Origin: Pezicula radicicola | Taxonomy: Eukaryota; Ascomycota; Leotiomycetes; Helotiales; Dermateaceae | Length of the DNA stretch: 64,000 nucleotides | Direction: 5' to 3' | Assembly: GCA_003008705.1 (NCBI GenBank) | Contig: PDUO01000013.1 | Coordinates: 392,702-456,701 of the forward strand | Part shown: piece after piece, positions 25,801 to 36,281 of the stretch | Layout: each line of letters opens with the position of its first letter | How positions within the stretch are numbered: the stretch's first letter is position 1 | Notes under the pieces: generated by a model | What the model saw: only the letters and a program-made list of their open reading frames with translations | The model's database searches: none | What the model was told of the DNA's origin: nothing | Position numbers and translations under genes: made by a program

Positions 25801-26078
25801 AACCGTTGGGAGTGATCAGTTGCGCCATCCACAACAACAGCAGCTGCACCCGCTGTATAAGCAAATATCTGCGCCGAGGTAAGACTATCAAAAGCCGTAG
25901 GAGAAGAGACGGTCGTTCCAATTATCCTTTTGAGAGATAAGCCCGACTCGTATAAACTTCGCTGTTTGTATGGAGATCGAGGTGTTCCACGGGCGAATGG
26001 GGAATTTGAGGGCGTAACTTTGAGTCCTAAGCCAGTGTTCGCGGTGAAGGTCCTCGAGTTTGAAGGAGTGGAAGACAT
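22846..26078 (-). CDS. WD40-repeat protein, WDR62/MAPKBP1-like
   Basis: Exons are 26078-25530, 25479-25217 and 25156-22846, giving 1,040 residues. The N-terminal ~180 residues are Ser/Thr-rich and disordered. They are followed by at least ten WD40 repeats, visible as GHxxxV...D...LVSCGRDRTVQLY, CSSDRTIHIR, SSLDRTVATYD, GTDKSVRVYD and STGLDGTIMLWDL, enough for two beta-propellers. After the propellers comes a Ser/Arg/Pro tail (SRSSRRRSRSPPPSPK) and a C-terminal helical segment (about the last 110 residues). This layout (double propeller then coiled tail) matches WDR62/MAPKBP1-type scaffolds that bind MAP-kinase modules or centrosomes in animals. The fungal role is not established from sequence. 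It is a protein-interaction scaffold without catalytic motifs. Confidence 0.87.
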
Positions 26079-27261
26079 GGCCAGTGAGCCATGAGACTGC
26101 TATCGATCGGGTTCAGAGAAGCTCGTGGCGTCTCCTTGTCGTAGCTGAATGACCGGGAAAGAGCGATTGCGACAGGACAGCGCCGCTCGAGGTGGGCTCG
26201 TACTCAGTGGTCTGGTATCGATACTTTGAAAGCGCCGAATCGACCTGGAACGTGGGGTCGGCAGTGAATTGAAGTGATTGAAGAGAACATGGATTTCAAG
26301 AATGCTATTGTTTGTTTTTGTCTTAGCGGCGGTGTACACAGCAGCATGGCGAGAGGTCTTGCACTCACAGCGTGGATGATGGAGAGCAAGGAAAGGAAAG
26401 GAGCGACTGGAGAGCAAGAACTGGAACTGGGAACTGGACAGCAAAATTGAGATGATCTGAGGGAAAGACAGGAAGGAGAGAAGGACTCGTCCGAATTGAT
26501 CACATAAGAGCAGGGAAGAGGCTTTTGTTTCTTCAATTATCTTAACGCGCAGCTGGGATTCGCGCACAGAGAAAGGGTCAAAGCTCAGACGTTAGTTGGA
26601 TGCGTCTCCCCCCTGCACACCTGCACCACCCGAACTTTGGCCCAAACTCATCGTCCGAACACCTCCTGTACGAGTTGGTCCTTTAGCTGGACGAGCAATA
26701 TGAGGCGTTGAAGCCCCAACTTTGGATCTTAGCCTCGACCAGCAATACTATGGATGGCACGGTAAAGGTGGCTCATTCATCTGCTTGCTTTGATTGATCA
26801 TTGCTACTGACAAGATTCGACATGGGGCCTTCTTATCAAGGCTGATATTCGCTTCATTGGGAGGTATGAAAGCAGGGAACCAGGAAGCGAGTAATACAAA
26901 CGGTAGTATGTTTCTCAATGCAACCCTCTTACACCTCTATCCCTTCCCTCGAATATTGGCCAACGCTTGGGCCATAGGGACGTGCAATAAAGTATCTATC
27001 AAATAGAGTAGTTCTAGCCAATAAACTTCCGGTATTTGCGTCTGAGACGCGTTAAGCGATTGTAGACGAGCAGAGTGTCAAATCCCTGCCCAAATGGCCA
27101 ATATCGAGGAAAGGGATAGGAACATACTTCGTCCAGAAGATAATGATACAATGCCCGGCCGTTTCCTCATTACACTAGTGCTACAGTTTCCCCTCATCAT
27201 ATCCTACATTGTGACACCTCTCAGTATCATATCTACAAGGCTACCATCACTTCAGCCTTGT
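26079..27261. other. Intergenic: WD40 promoter/leader and rrg9 3' region
   Basis: Both neighbours are on the minus strand. Frames at 26100-26567 (minus) and 26794-27309 (plus) are short and unsupported. The 26330-26600 part is purine-rich on the plus strand (pyrimidine-rich on the transcribed minus strand), fitting a 5' leader of the WD40 gene. Confidence 0.45.
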
Positions 27262-28479
27262 TCAACCCCAGGGGATAGTGTCTGCCTTCGTAGCGACGGG
27301 AAAATCTGATCGTCTCGTGGTGACAGGATAGTCTGGACTTTTTGTAGTGGCTGTATTTTCAGAACTTCTCGAGAAGCCAGAGGATCCAGATGTGCTGGAG
27401 GCAGGCACCCACTGCTTTCGCTCTTTACCACCTCTGACCACCATCTTCCACTGTCCTCTTCCATACTGTCTCCATTGTTTCGGGGGCTTCTTCCCTTGCT
27501 CTGCCCATCGATCCCAGACCTTCTCACCTCGCTTAAACCACCGTTTCGAACGGTCAATTTCCTCTTCTTGCTTCGGTACCCATTTACTCTTTAGTATCCT
27601 CCGAATTGCCTCTGGAGATATTTTGAAGTTCTCAGCAAGCGTAGCTGTTGTATATATCTCTGGCATCTGCGCATGTAGAGCACGGATTCCGGCCAATGCA
27701 TCGGGTGACAATCGTTTCATAGGATTCCAACCTCCCTCGATTTTGTCCTTCAATGCTGCCTTTTGTATCATCCAGTCCTCTCGCGGTGGAGGCGTCCAGT
27801 CATCCTTTGGTTGGAACCTTTCTGGCTTGCTATACTCTCGTTCTCCATATTCTGGTCGTGACCCTTTGAGCTCTTGTCGGTATTCTTTGTAATCTGGACG
27901 GGCATCTCTACGATTCAACAGAGGTGCCTGCGAATAGGTCGTTGGTGGCTTCGAAACTGGCACGCGTGGATTATCGAAATGAATGGCGAGACTCGTGTTT
28001 TGCACTTTTGTTCTTCTGAAGGTAGGTTTGATTGGCCCCGACCTGGCGCTTCCTTCTCCTCTTTTTATCCTCCAAGTATTCCCATCGCCTTCGTCACTCT
28101 GGAATTCTCCATAAGACCGTGGTGCAGCAGACCTTGATTCGGCTGCAAGGGCATCTATGGTCTCTGGTGATATTTCCAATACGGCACTGTTCAGGTCAAA
28201 GGTATGATTATTGCTCAGTTGCTGACCCGTCGAATCTACCACAGGTCTTGTGGGTGTTTCTGCATTTGAGTTTCCAGTAGGAGAGAATGATAAAGCAGAT
28301 GTAGAGACGGTTTTCCAAGACAGTGAGCTCTGCAGCGCAACTGTTCGAGTGGTTGTAAAATTGCGCAGAGCCCCTTTTCGCAGCTGCGTAGGATATCGTG
28401 GTACTGTTGTAGATACGTCGATGTGCGCAACACTACGAATGAATAACCTGAGAGTATTGGCAGAGCAAAGACAAGGCAT
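27262..28479 (-). CDS. rrg9: Required for respiratory growth protein 9, mitochondrial
   Basis: A single exon of 405 residues. The RRG9 (neugrin-like) domain lies in the C-terminal half: DWMIQKAALKDKIEGGWNP, then KRLSPDALAGIRALHAQMPE, TLAENFKISPEAIRRILKS and the WKP-like end KWVPKQEEEIDRSKRWFKRG. Family members are mitochondrial. Yeast Rrg9 is needed to keep mtDNA and respire, and the mammalian relative neugrin works in 16S rRNA pseudouridylation and assembly. The N-terminus (SANTLRLFIRSVAHI and further Arg-rich residues without acids) fits an import presequence. About 150 residues between presequence and domain look disordered. A Gly/Ser-rich tail follows the domain. It shares a 606-bp upstream region with the divergent oxygenase-like gene. 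Confidence 0.9.
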   Translation of the reverse strand: MPCLCSANTLRLFIRSVAHIDVSTTVPRYPTQLRKGALRNFTTTRTVALQSSLSWKTVSTSALSFSPTGNSNAETPTRPVVDSTGQQLSNNHTFDLNSAVLEISPETIDALAAESRSAAPRSYGEFQSDEGDGNTWRIKRGEGSARSGPIKPTFRRTKVQNTSLAIHFDNPRVPVSKPPTTYSQAPLLNRRDARPDYKEYRQELKGSRPEYGEREYSKPERFQPKDDWTPPPREDWMIQKAALKDKIEGGWNPMKRLSPDALAGIRALHAQMPEIYTTATLAENFKISPEAIRRILKSKWVPKQEEEIDRSKRWFKRGEKVWDRWAEQGKKPPKQWRQYGRGQWKMVVRGGKERKQWVPASSTSGSSGFSRSSENTATTKSPDYPVTTRRSDFPVATKADTIPWG

Positions 28480-29085
28480 AGTTGCTCATGCCTCGTTGTC
28501 GACAGGATTGCTACTTGACAAAAAAATAGTCGAAGTCCAGCCTTGCACGGCATCGAGGTGTCGATAAGCTTACTAATCATGGAAATGTACGAAGGACAAA
28601 TTCATTAGACTTGGGGCTGGTCCAAGCGTTTCTTCACCAAAATCAATACATTTCACTGTGAAAACACTTGGACCAGCCCCAAGTCTAATGAATTTGTCCT
28701 TCGTACTTCGTATGACTTCGTACCCCGTACATACCTATTAAACGCAGTGCTGACAGAATGTTGTGAAGTTCTTCATTTTCGTGTTCGACAAAGTCGAGAG
28801 ATGTCATGACGGCCTCCTTGTAGAACTTCTGCAACTGAACTTACAGTAACTCCAAGTTTTCCTGTACTGAGATAGAATTTCAGAAACCCGCCCCAGTAAC
28901 CATACCTTTCACATGAGCTAAGACCGTCTCTGTCTCGTGAATGAGGAGTCGTGTGTCATCCAATACCAAATGGTTGGCATAGCCCTCTATATTTGTTTTC
29001 TTTGGCTATCTTTTCATTTTATACAATAGTTGTATATATTTCATCGGTTCATATCTATTTCACCAGATCATTTCAGCCTTCCATC
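28480..29085. other. Divergent promoter region carrying a foldback element
   Basis: Upstream of both rrg9 (minus) and the oxygenase-family gene (plus). Its main content is the 40-bp perfect inverted repeat annotated separately, followed by a short run of cttcgta words at 28698-28730. Confidence 0.6.
28587..28706. repeat. Perfect 40-bp inverted repeat (foldback/MITE-like)
   Basis: The left arm, 28587-28626, starts gtacgaaggacaaattcatt. The right arm, 28667-28706, is its exact reverse complement and ends aatgaatttgtccttcgtac. The loop is 40 nt, and pairing continues a few bases further in after one mismatch (ccaagcgttt against ccaagtgttt). No open frame crosses it. I could not see a clear target-site duplication; the flanks are ggaaat and ttcgta. 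Confidence 0.9.
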
Positions 29086-30856
29086 ATGTCTTGGCCGAAT
29101 CCTTTCAGGCAAAGTGGCCAAAATACACGGCATGCCTGGGGCTATACTTTTGAATGGACTCCTAACCATTTCACAGAGGAACAAATGCATCCTCTGAAGT
29201 TCTCATATGCCGTTTTAGGAGAAGAGGCCTTGAAAGTCCTGGACGAGCTTTCTCCCCCCATAGCAAAAGACCTTCCACGAAATCGAAGTCGAATTCCGTC
29301 ATTGCCAGCTCAGACGGGATTGGATTCAGCACCGAAGAGGGACTTATATGCTTTACTAAAAGTCCACTCTTCCGAAAACGAGACTCTAGGCGCGCTTTGG
29401 AAGGAAGTCAACACTATTCCGGATTGGGTTGATTGGGACCAGATCGCTCGTGGTCAAGACGTCTTTTATAGATATGGAGGTGTCGCGTTGACCGCAGTAT
29501 GTCTTCTCTTAGAAATCATTTGCAGATTTGAAGCCAACTACATTGCTGCTTTGGTTTTATCTTGAATTACTAAGGTCTATTTCATGTTTCATAACCATGG
29601 GTACAAGTACTTTCTAAACATGTTAGAGTTGATCCGTCACTATCAAAGCCACTGCCACAGAGTTAGTTACTTAATTCAGAAGCGAGTACTTAGTTGTTTC
29701 CCGCTGGCAGATAGCGAAATGACAAGTTTTATCTTTAGATGGGTGTTCGGGACCTGTTTGTTTGTCCGTGGAACTGACTGGAATTTAAGCTTGCCTACCA
29801 ATCCCTATTAGGAGGAATGGGAGCAGGCCGAGTTGTCGAAGTCCTCGGTCGAACTGGAGGCTTTTCAGCAAAAGTCGCCCGGCACAGAATGTACGAAACC
29901 ACACAACACATTTTACAGGTTACCAAGTCTCTTGACTCAATCAAGCCTGGCGGAGAAGGACACGCATCGTCCATCCGAGTTCGTCTACTCCACGCTGCTG
30001 TTCGCTCTAGGATTATGAAACTTGCAGAGGCGAAGCCAGAATACTACAATGTGCAAGAATACGGGGTACCAATCAATGACTTGGACTCAATCGCGACTAT
30101 TGGCACATTTTCCGCAACTTTGATCTGGCTAGGTTTTCCACGACTAGGCATATGGCTCCGGAAGCAGGAAATTATTGATTACATTGCCCTATGGCGTTTG
30201 GTTGCTCACTACCTCGGAACACCCACCGAGTTCTTCGAGACACCAAAGAAAGCTAAACAGATCATGGAATCTATCCTCCTATCAGAAATTAATCCCACAG
30301 AAATGTCCAAGGTTCTTGCCAATAACATCATCCTCTCGCTTCAAGGTCAAGCTCCAGCTTACGCTTCACACGACTTTCTTAACGCTAGCACGAGATGGTT
30401 AAATGGTAAAGATCTCTCTGATGCACTTGGAATCGGTCAACCAAGTCTCTACTACTCTACTCTTGTTGCTGGACAATGTATTTTCTTTATGGCCTTGTGT
30501 TACACATATCGCTCGGTTCCATATTTAGATCGGCGGAAAATCAAGGCTAGTCTCTATATTCATTTGAATAATTCAAACCAATATCTAATAAGACACAGGC
30601 TCTTCGTCGAATATTTTATGCAATAATCGTGGAGAATAAAACCCATGGACTGGGCAAGGAAACAAACTTCGACTTCAAGTATATCCCAAACTTCCATACG
30701 AGTACTGTGAAGGGTGAATATGAAGACTCTGGGCTACAAACATCAGGTGTTGAAAGGAGGTATCTGAGGACTCTGGTTCTGGCTTCAACTGTTGTTGCCG
30801 TGGGGTCTTGGCTTGGGATGACATTGGCTTACGGTGCTCTGGCACGGCTATTGTAG
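29086..30856 (+). CDS. ER-bound oxygenase mpaB/rubber-oxygenase (DUF2236) family protein
   Basis: Exons are 29086-29496, 29790-30545 and 30599-30856, giving about 474 residues. The sequence PDWVDWDQIARGQDVFYRYGG followed by LAYQSLLGGMGAGR and GRTGGF..RRxxET is the signature of the DUF2236 family. That family includes bacterial latex-clearing oxygenase and fungal MpaB, which cleaves a farnesyl chain in mycophenolic acid synthesis. Many fungal members have no known substrate. Two hydrophobic spans are visible: IATIGTFSATLIWLGF, and a C-terminal anchor VLASTVVAVGSWLGMTLAYGAL, fitting an ER membrane protein. The second intron has a GC donor (AAG|GCTAGT) by the only phase that works. The first intron is long (293 nt) with an AAG acceptor and might hide a small exon. 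No biosynthetic cluster surrounds it. Confidence 0.82.
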
Positions 30857-31283
30857 GTTGGTGGTCTTGCACTTATTCACAAGTTGCTCAAATCCAAATC
30901 TAAGTGAGGTACCCAAATTAAGTAAGACAAGTTACTTGCTCAAGTTAGTCGTGTACCACATGACATTCCTAGGTACTATCACGTGTTAGCAATTATATCC
31001 AGGTGGTTTTGAAAATCCTATAAGATATACATATTAGCACCTAGAAGCAGGCTGTTGGATCACCAGTAACGAGAGCGCCATGATTGATATATCTCTCATT
31101 TAATTTGTTATGTCGTCTCTGATATGAAGCGCTGTCTGAAACGCCAAAACACCACATGCTCGATGCAAAGCTATGCAGAGCTACTCATACAATACACGGT
31201 CTCGCCAGCCAACGCCAAATGATGCTCAAATAATATCCGCCCTAATGTGAATGCCAGAAAAAAAAATGAACCTCCCCCGGGAT
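30857..31283. other. Intergenic between convergent genes
   Basis: Between the 3' ends of the oxygenase-like gene and rcn1. AT-rich, nothing recognised. Confidence 0.5.
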
Positions 31284-32033
31284 CTATGATTGTTCCATCA
31301 GCTCCACGGGTGGTCTCGCAGTGTGGGCCATAATTGGGCCCCCTTCGATAGGACTGATCTCCGTCTCCCCAGTCAAATCTTCCACTTCGATGGCTGGCAA
31401 GTTTGGACTATGTCCATGTTCACTTGGGTGATAAATCGTAGTGCAACTACCGCTTCGGGTTCTTCCCATACCTCCATCACTGTTTGGCGATGCGGGTAGA
31501 TCTGTCCGTGGTCTATGATGTAACTTCGCTAGTGCCTCTGCCAAATCCTCCGCATGTACTTGCTTATTTGGCGCATCCTCCAACTTCATCTCCCATCCGT
31601 GAGGAGGTGAGGGTGGTGGAGAGATGAAGAACAGCTTGCCGGCATCGGGTAGGTTGAGATGCTCGTCCTTGACTTCGATAGATGTCGGTTGTCCAAAATA
31701 CACCTTTACCCGCTCGCCCATAATTGCTTCACCATCGAGAATCTGCTTTATCCGAATAGCGGAGGCTTCGTCGAAGAAGGAGACGATTATGCGACGGAAA
31801 GACTTGAGCGGGGCAAATGAGTGGATTGGCGCTGAGGAGTCGATGAGTTCGCGAATGGTTTGGAGGTTATCGGCACGGAATATTTCTGCATCTTGCAGGT
31901 TGGTGATGAGGAGGGTGTTGGAAGGTGGTGTTGGGAGGACAAGAGGTGGGATGCTCGAGAGATCTATGGAGAGTGGCGTTCTTGGTCTGGACGAGGCTGG
32001 GCGTGATGCTGGTGGGGAAGATTCCGAAGACAT
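31284..32033 (-). CDS. rcn1: Calcipressin (regulator of calcineurin)
   Basis: A single exon of 249 residues. Calcipressins bind and tune the Ca2+/calmodulin-dependent phosphatase calcineurin in the cytosol, affecting stress response and hyphal growth. An RRM-like fold spans about residues 40-125 (NTLLITNLQDAEIF, then RRIIVSFFDEASAIRIKQIL and VKVYFGQPT). The family hallmark FISPPPSPPHGWE comes at about residue 137; phosphorylation of its serines controls calcineurin inhibition. The C-terminal part is variable and Pro/Glu-rich. Length is typical of fungal Rcn1/CbpA proteins. The upstream region (32034-33430) is shared with the divergent rpb3 gene. Confidence 0.94.
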   Translation of the reverse strand: MSSESSPPASRPASSRPRTPLSIDLSSIPPLVLPTPPSNTLLITNLQDAEIFRADNLQTIRELIDSSAPIHSFAPLKSFRRIIVSFFDEASAIRIKQILDGEAIMGERVKVYFGQPTSIEVKDEHLNLPDAGKLFFISPPPSPPHGWEMKLEDAPNKQVHAEDLAEALAKLHHRPRTDLPASPNSDGGMGRTRSGSCTTIYHPSEHGHSPNLPAIEVEDLTGETEISPIEGGPIMAHTARPPVELMEQS

Positions 32034-33430
32034 CTTGGACGTAGAATATCTTTTGATGAAGTGTGAAATATCTCTAGAGAGTTGTAGTTTGTGGCTGTCT
32101 GCTGAGCAACTGTAAATTGTTATTGTTGTGGTGTTCTGTTTGGAGAGTGGGAGATGTCTTCGTCTTTAAGTTAGAAGCGCCATTTGTTTTGCCTTCCCGT
32201 TCTGAGGAAGCGAGCCGAGAAGGAGGGTGCGGCCAAACGCTTAGCCAACCACGCCAGCCATCAGAACGAGGCGGAGTTCTCTCTCGGTCTTCAGACCTTA
32301 TCAACTAAGTTCCAACTCTTGCTTCTGGAATTTGACCAATACACACACAGCCCCTAAAATGGAGCCACTACTGCAGACTTTGACTTCTTAAGTTCTAGCC
32401 CTCTACAGTAATTCATCTTATTCCTCGGATAATGGGTGATTGAGGATTCGCTGAGCCTCTCAATAAGGGCGTTGGCAAGCTCTTATGGTACCCAGTTGCG
32501 AACTGAGCATCCGTCACTGCCTCGGAATATTATGAACACGAAGCAGGAGGATATCCGCGTCAGGAGACCGTCTATACGAGTAACACCAACTCTGAGTTGG
32601 CAGAAAATCAAAGCGGGGAACTCTGGGATAGTTTATTGCGATATAAGCGCTTCAAGAAGCTTGGTAACTAAGTGTTGGTTGAGGGCGCAGCGTGCCCAAT
32701 ACCTTGTTTGTTTGCACAGCACAACATTATTGCGCTTTAACAAAGGGTTGCGTACCACAAAGAGAGGGGAGTATCTGTGTCAGTCAAACTATGTCAAGTG
32801 ACCTTGTTGAATTCCTATAGCTCCTTGTAAGAAATTTGTAACTCTGCCTCTGCTCAGCCTTCTCATGATTCAGAACAATCTCGGGTGTTCTGTGGTTAGA
32901 GTCCACAAAGTTGTGAGACAAACTTTTCTTACTACTACCGTATCACTGAAATTGAAATAAGAGGCGCAATAGCTAATAAGCTCGATCGCCCTTTACACAT
33001 TTTGCCACTAGAGTACAGTAGGAAATACCGGTACCTCTCACTCTCATTCACCAGACTGTGTTGCCGAGAAGGGGTGTCGCTTTAGCTTACTTATTCGCCA
33101 CAGGTCTGGTCTAGCCGTGTTTGCATTAGTGCATCCGCATACCTTACTGTAGGTACCTGTACCTGTACCTACTAGAATTTGGAGGCTGCGTCGATCAGCC
33201 TCGAACTCCGCGACACTACAAAACACTTCCCCGGATTCAGCAACACCATACGGCGTACGATATTAACCCTAACCCAAATTTGCTTGATCGCCTCATCCTG
33301 AATATACGTCAGCCTAGCAGACTGCCTATGTTTCTTGTGGCTTACGTCAACTCAGCCGCAAAACATTCATCCTTTGACCAGGTCTTTTGATCAGACGCGC
33401 AATCGCGATCTCCCTTCGTAACATTCCAGG
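32034..33430. other. Divergent promoter region of rcn1 and rpb3
   Basis: No supported gene in 1.4 kb. Two short motifs stand out: four gtacct words around 33150-33172, and aaccctaaccc at 33265-33275, about 160 bp before the rpb3 ATG. Confidence 0.45.
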
Positions 33431-34577
33431 ATGGATTTGTACCCTGACGCTATGGATGTGGACATGTCGGGGCCGTCTGTGAAGATTACAGAGGTAACTA
33501 TCAGCAAGCAAATTCATTTGGGTCGACAGTGGGCTCATGCGCATCGTAACAGGCCGGCTCCCACCATGTCAACTTCCAGCTCCAAAGCGTCGACCTCTCC
33601 TTTGCAAACTCACTGCGACGAGTTATAATGGCCGAAGTCCCAACAATGGCGATCGATTTGGTGGAAATTGAAGCAAACACTTCCGTGCTTGCAGACGAAT
33701 TCATCTGCCACCGTCTGGGTCTCATCCCTTTGATATCAAAGGATTGTGATAAAAGCATGGTCTACTCAAGAGACTGTGACAACTGCGATCAATATTGCGA
33801 CCAATGCAGTGTTACTCTAAGTTTACAGGCGCGGTGCACTAGCGATGAGATTATGAAAGTGTATGCCCGCGATCTAGTCGTGATTGGTGACCGCCGGAAT
33901 GGAAGTATTGGCGATCCAGTCATCACAGATCCAGATGGATTGGGCACTGTCATTTGCAAGCTCAGGAAAGGCCAGGAGTTAAGACTGAAATGTATCGCAA
34001 AGAAAGGTATTTCGAAAGAACATGCGAAGTGGTCACCCGTATCTGCGGTAGGATTTGAGTATGACCCGCACAACAAACTCCGCCACACCTCCCTCTGGTA
34101 TGAGGAGGATCCGGAGAAGGAATGGTACGTGGTTCGTTAGGGAAACATGAATGAACTGCAGTGTTGACACTTTTACACAGGATCAAGAGCAAATACGCTG
34201 AATGGGAAGAGCCCGAACAAGAAGGAGAGCCCTTCGACTTTGATGCTGAGCCAGAGAAATTTTATTTCGAGGTTGAGAGTGTTGGGAATCTAGATCCGGA
34301 CGAGATCATTCTTGAGGGAATCAAGGTTCTACAGAAAAAGCTCGCAGCCGTGATCCAAGATCTGAAGGAGGGAGATGGCAGTGGCGGTATGAATGGCGAT
34401 GGCGGATTTGACGGCCCTCGAAGTCCAGAAGCCCAAGGCTGGGAAAACCAGGGCTACACTACGCCAGCCTATAACAATACTGGACAAGCAAGCCAATGGG
34501 GTGGAGTTGGAGGAGCAAGAACACCATACGGCGCAACTGCATATGGCGGTCAAAATAGCGGCAGTGGCTGGAATTGA
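33431..34577 (+). CDS. rpb3: DNA-directed RNA polymerase II subunit Rpb3
   Basis: Exons are 33431-33493, 33553-34124 and 34181-34577, giving 343 residues. Rpb3 pairs with Rpb11 as the eukaryotic equivalent of the bacterial alpha dimer that nucleates polymerase II assembly. The dimerisation motif HVNFQLQSVDLSFANSLRRV is at about residue 26, followed by MAEVPTMAIDLVEIEANTS. A zinc-binding cysteine cluster (DCDNCDQYCDQC) follows about 50 residues later. The insert domain and the second half of the dimerisation domain (FYFEVESVGNLDPDEIILEGI) follow in order. The tail after about 270 is Gly/Asn-rich (GGxNGDGGF, YGGQNSG), longer than in yeast (318 residues) but common in filamentous fungi. The second intron splits the Trp codon of KEW|IKSKY. 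Confidence 0.97.
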
Positions 34578-35111
34578 ACATGATCGGCCCCGTTTTTAAA
34601 GAGAGGCCGGCAGGGAAGACTTGCATTTATGGTGTTGGCTGGAGTTGGTAAGGGACTGGGAATGGAGGACGCTTTCGATATATTCTCTTGAGGGGAATAG
34701 GCAGCACCTGTACGAGTATTTGCATACTACAAGGCCTAATATTGGGACCTAGATAAGTAGAAAAGCTTTTCATAATGCCATGACACTTCATGGTGGATAG
34801 AAACGTCCTTGCGAGCAGGACTAGGGAGAATGAGAATCACTCCAAAATTGATACAGCAATCTCATTCCGGTAATTACACGGGTGAATCAACTGGGCTGAA
34901 TTCGAATATCAAGTTCAACTTCTTGGCTGAAATCTAGGTTTGAACTTTTGTTTGCGCTTTCTACATCTATTCCACGACCCAAAATGGAATTAATGATACC
35001 CATGCAGAAACGCCGAATTATGCGTCTATAATCTCCTTAACGCCAACCAGAAAAAGAAGAATCCAAAGGTTCATACATTCACTTCAAAAACCAAGAACGT
35101 ATATCCAGAAC
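34578..35111. other. Intergenic between convergent genes
   Basis: Between the 3' ends of rpb3 and the carrier gene. No gene or repeat seen. Confidence 0.5.
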
Positions 35112-36281
35112 CTAAACCACGGCAGGGTCCTCGTCTATGTCCTTGAGTTTTCGGTAAAGTTTTTTATGCTGCTCTAGGAATAAGAAGGTTGCAATCGTAT
35201 GTGGCCCAAGACGGATGAACGACGGAACCCAACCTCGGAACATCCAGCCCACTCCTTCAACTCGATATACATCGGCCAGCAATTTAGCTAGTCCTTTGCT
35301 CTCGTGTGAAGACATGATTCTCGTCTTGATTACGTCGACAGGCGAACAGATGGTCGTAGCTACGAATCCAGCCATAAAAGATGCTGAAAAGTGCAAAGGC
35401 AATCCCTCTTCCAAAGGAGTGTTGGTTTTAAGTAATTTCTTGAAGCCATCATAGGAAGCAAGTTGTGAAGCAGTCATCAAAACAGCTCTCATGCTATTCG
35501 GCCACACGCCACGGAACAGACTTTTCCAGCCTTCTTCCTTAGTCATACGAACCAAGCCATCAATAGCATTCTTGTAATTCCTCCTTTGTTCCTTAGGCAA
35601 TGCTGCATCATGCTGCATGCGAACATTCAAAACATCAGCCGGATTGCCCACAATTCCACCCAGGAATCCAGAGGTCGAGGACATAGCGATCAGGGTTGGG
35701 AAAGAGGGCGTCGAGCCTTGCTTTGTGAAGCTGCTCTTTAGCTCTTCGTAGATGCCAAAGCGCGTTGTGGAGTAGGTTATCTGACGTAGCAATGAAGCAC
35801 TCAGACCGCTGTACAGCCCCGTGAGCCCATTGTGCTTAATGACATGTACGAATGTCCCCACCATTGACTTGGGCGCATTTCCACTGCGTGTTTGGAGGCG
35901 GACCTAAACGATTATTTGGATTAGTTTCGAGGCTTGACCGCGCAGCACTATATGAATTCTACCTTTACTGTGAGAAATTAGTACAATTGTCTTTCGTTTG
36001 AGCATATGACAAGCCTTACCAAGATCCAGAGGATGTGTCACTCCCGCAGCAAGACAACTTGCGCTGCCTCCGAACCAGAAGGGATATCTTATATGCTCCT
36101 TCTCCCACTTTTTCCTTCGTGGCAGCTCTTGCTTGGCCTGCACCGACATTTGACCAGACGACATGGTTGCAACTGGGCCTTCCTGTTCCAGGGCATTCCG
36201 TGTCGCTATGAGTGCGAGCTTTGGAGGATATGAGGATGAGGATGACGGTAGAGGAGGAGAAGGAGGCGTAGAGTCAGCCAT
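35112..36281 (-). CDS. Mitochondrial dicarboxylate-type carrier (SLC25 family)
   Basis: Exons are 36281-36020, a 5-nt microexon 35967-35963, and 35903-35112, giving 352 residues. It is an inner-membrane carrier with three repeats, each holding PxD/ExxK/R: THPLDLVKVRLQ, GNPADVLNVRMQ and CSPVDVIKTRIM. The sequence is closest in feel to yeast Dic1, which exchanges malate/succinate for phosphate; RMQHDAALPKEQRRNYKNA after repeat 2 supports this. The first repeat is complete only when the microexon (encoding Val-Lys of PLDLVK) is included, since the flanking exons would otherwise lack the signature Lys. An N-terminal extension of about 65 residues is Ser/Pro-rich; an internal Met (MSSGQMSV) is an alternative start. 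It is divergent from msf1 with 408 bp between. Confidence 0.9.

Noticed and set aside
29584..29811. 75-codon frame in the first intron of the mpaB-family gene
   Set aside because: It lies within the long intron and does not join the flanking family sequence in phase.
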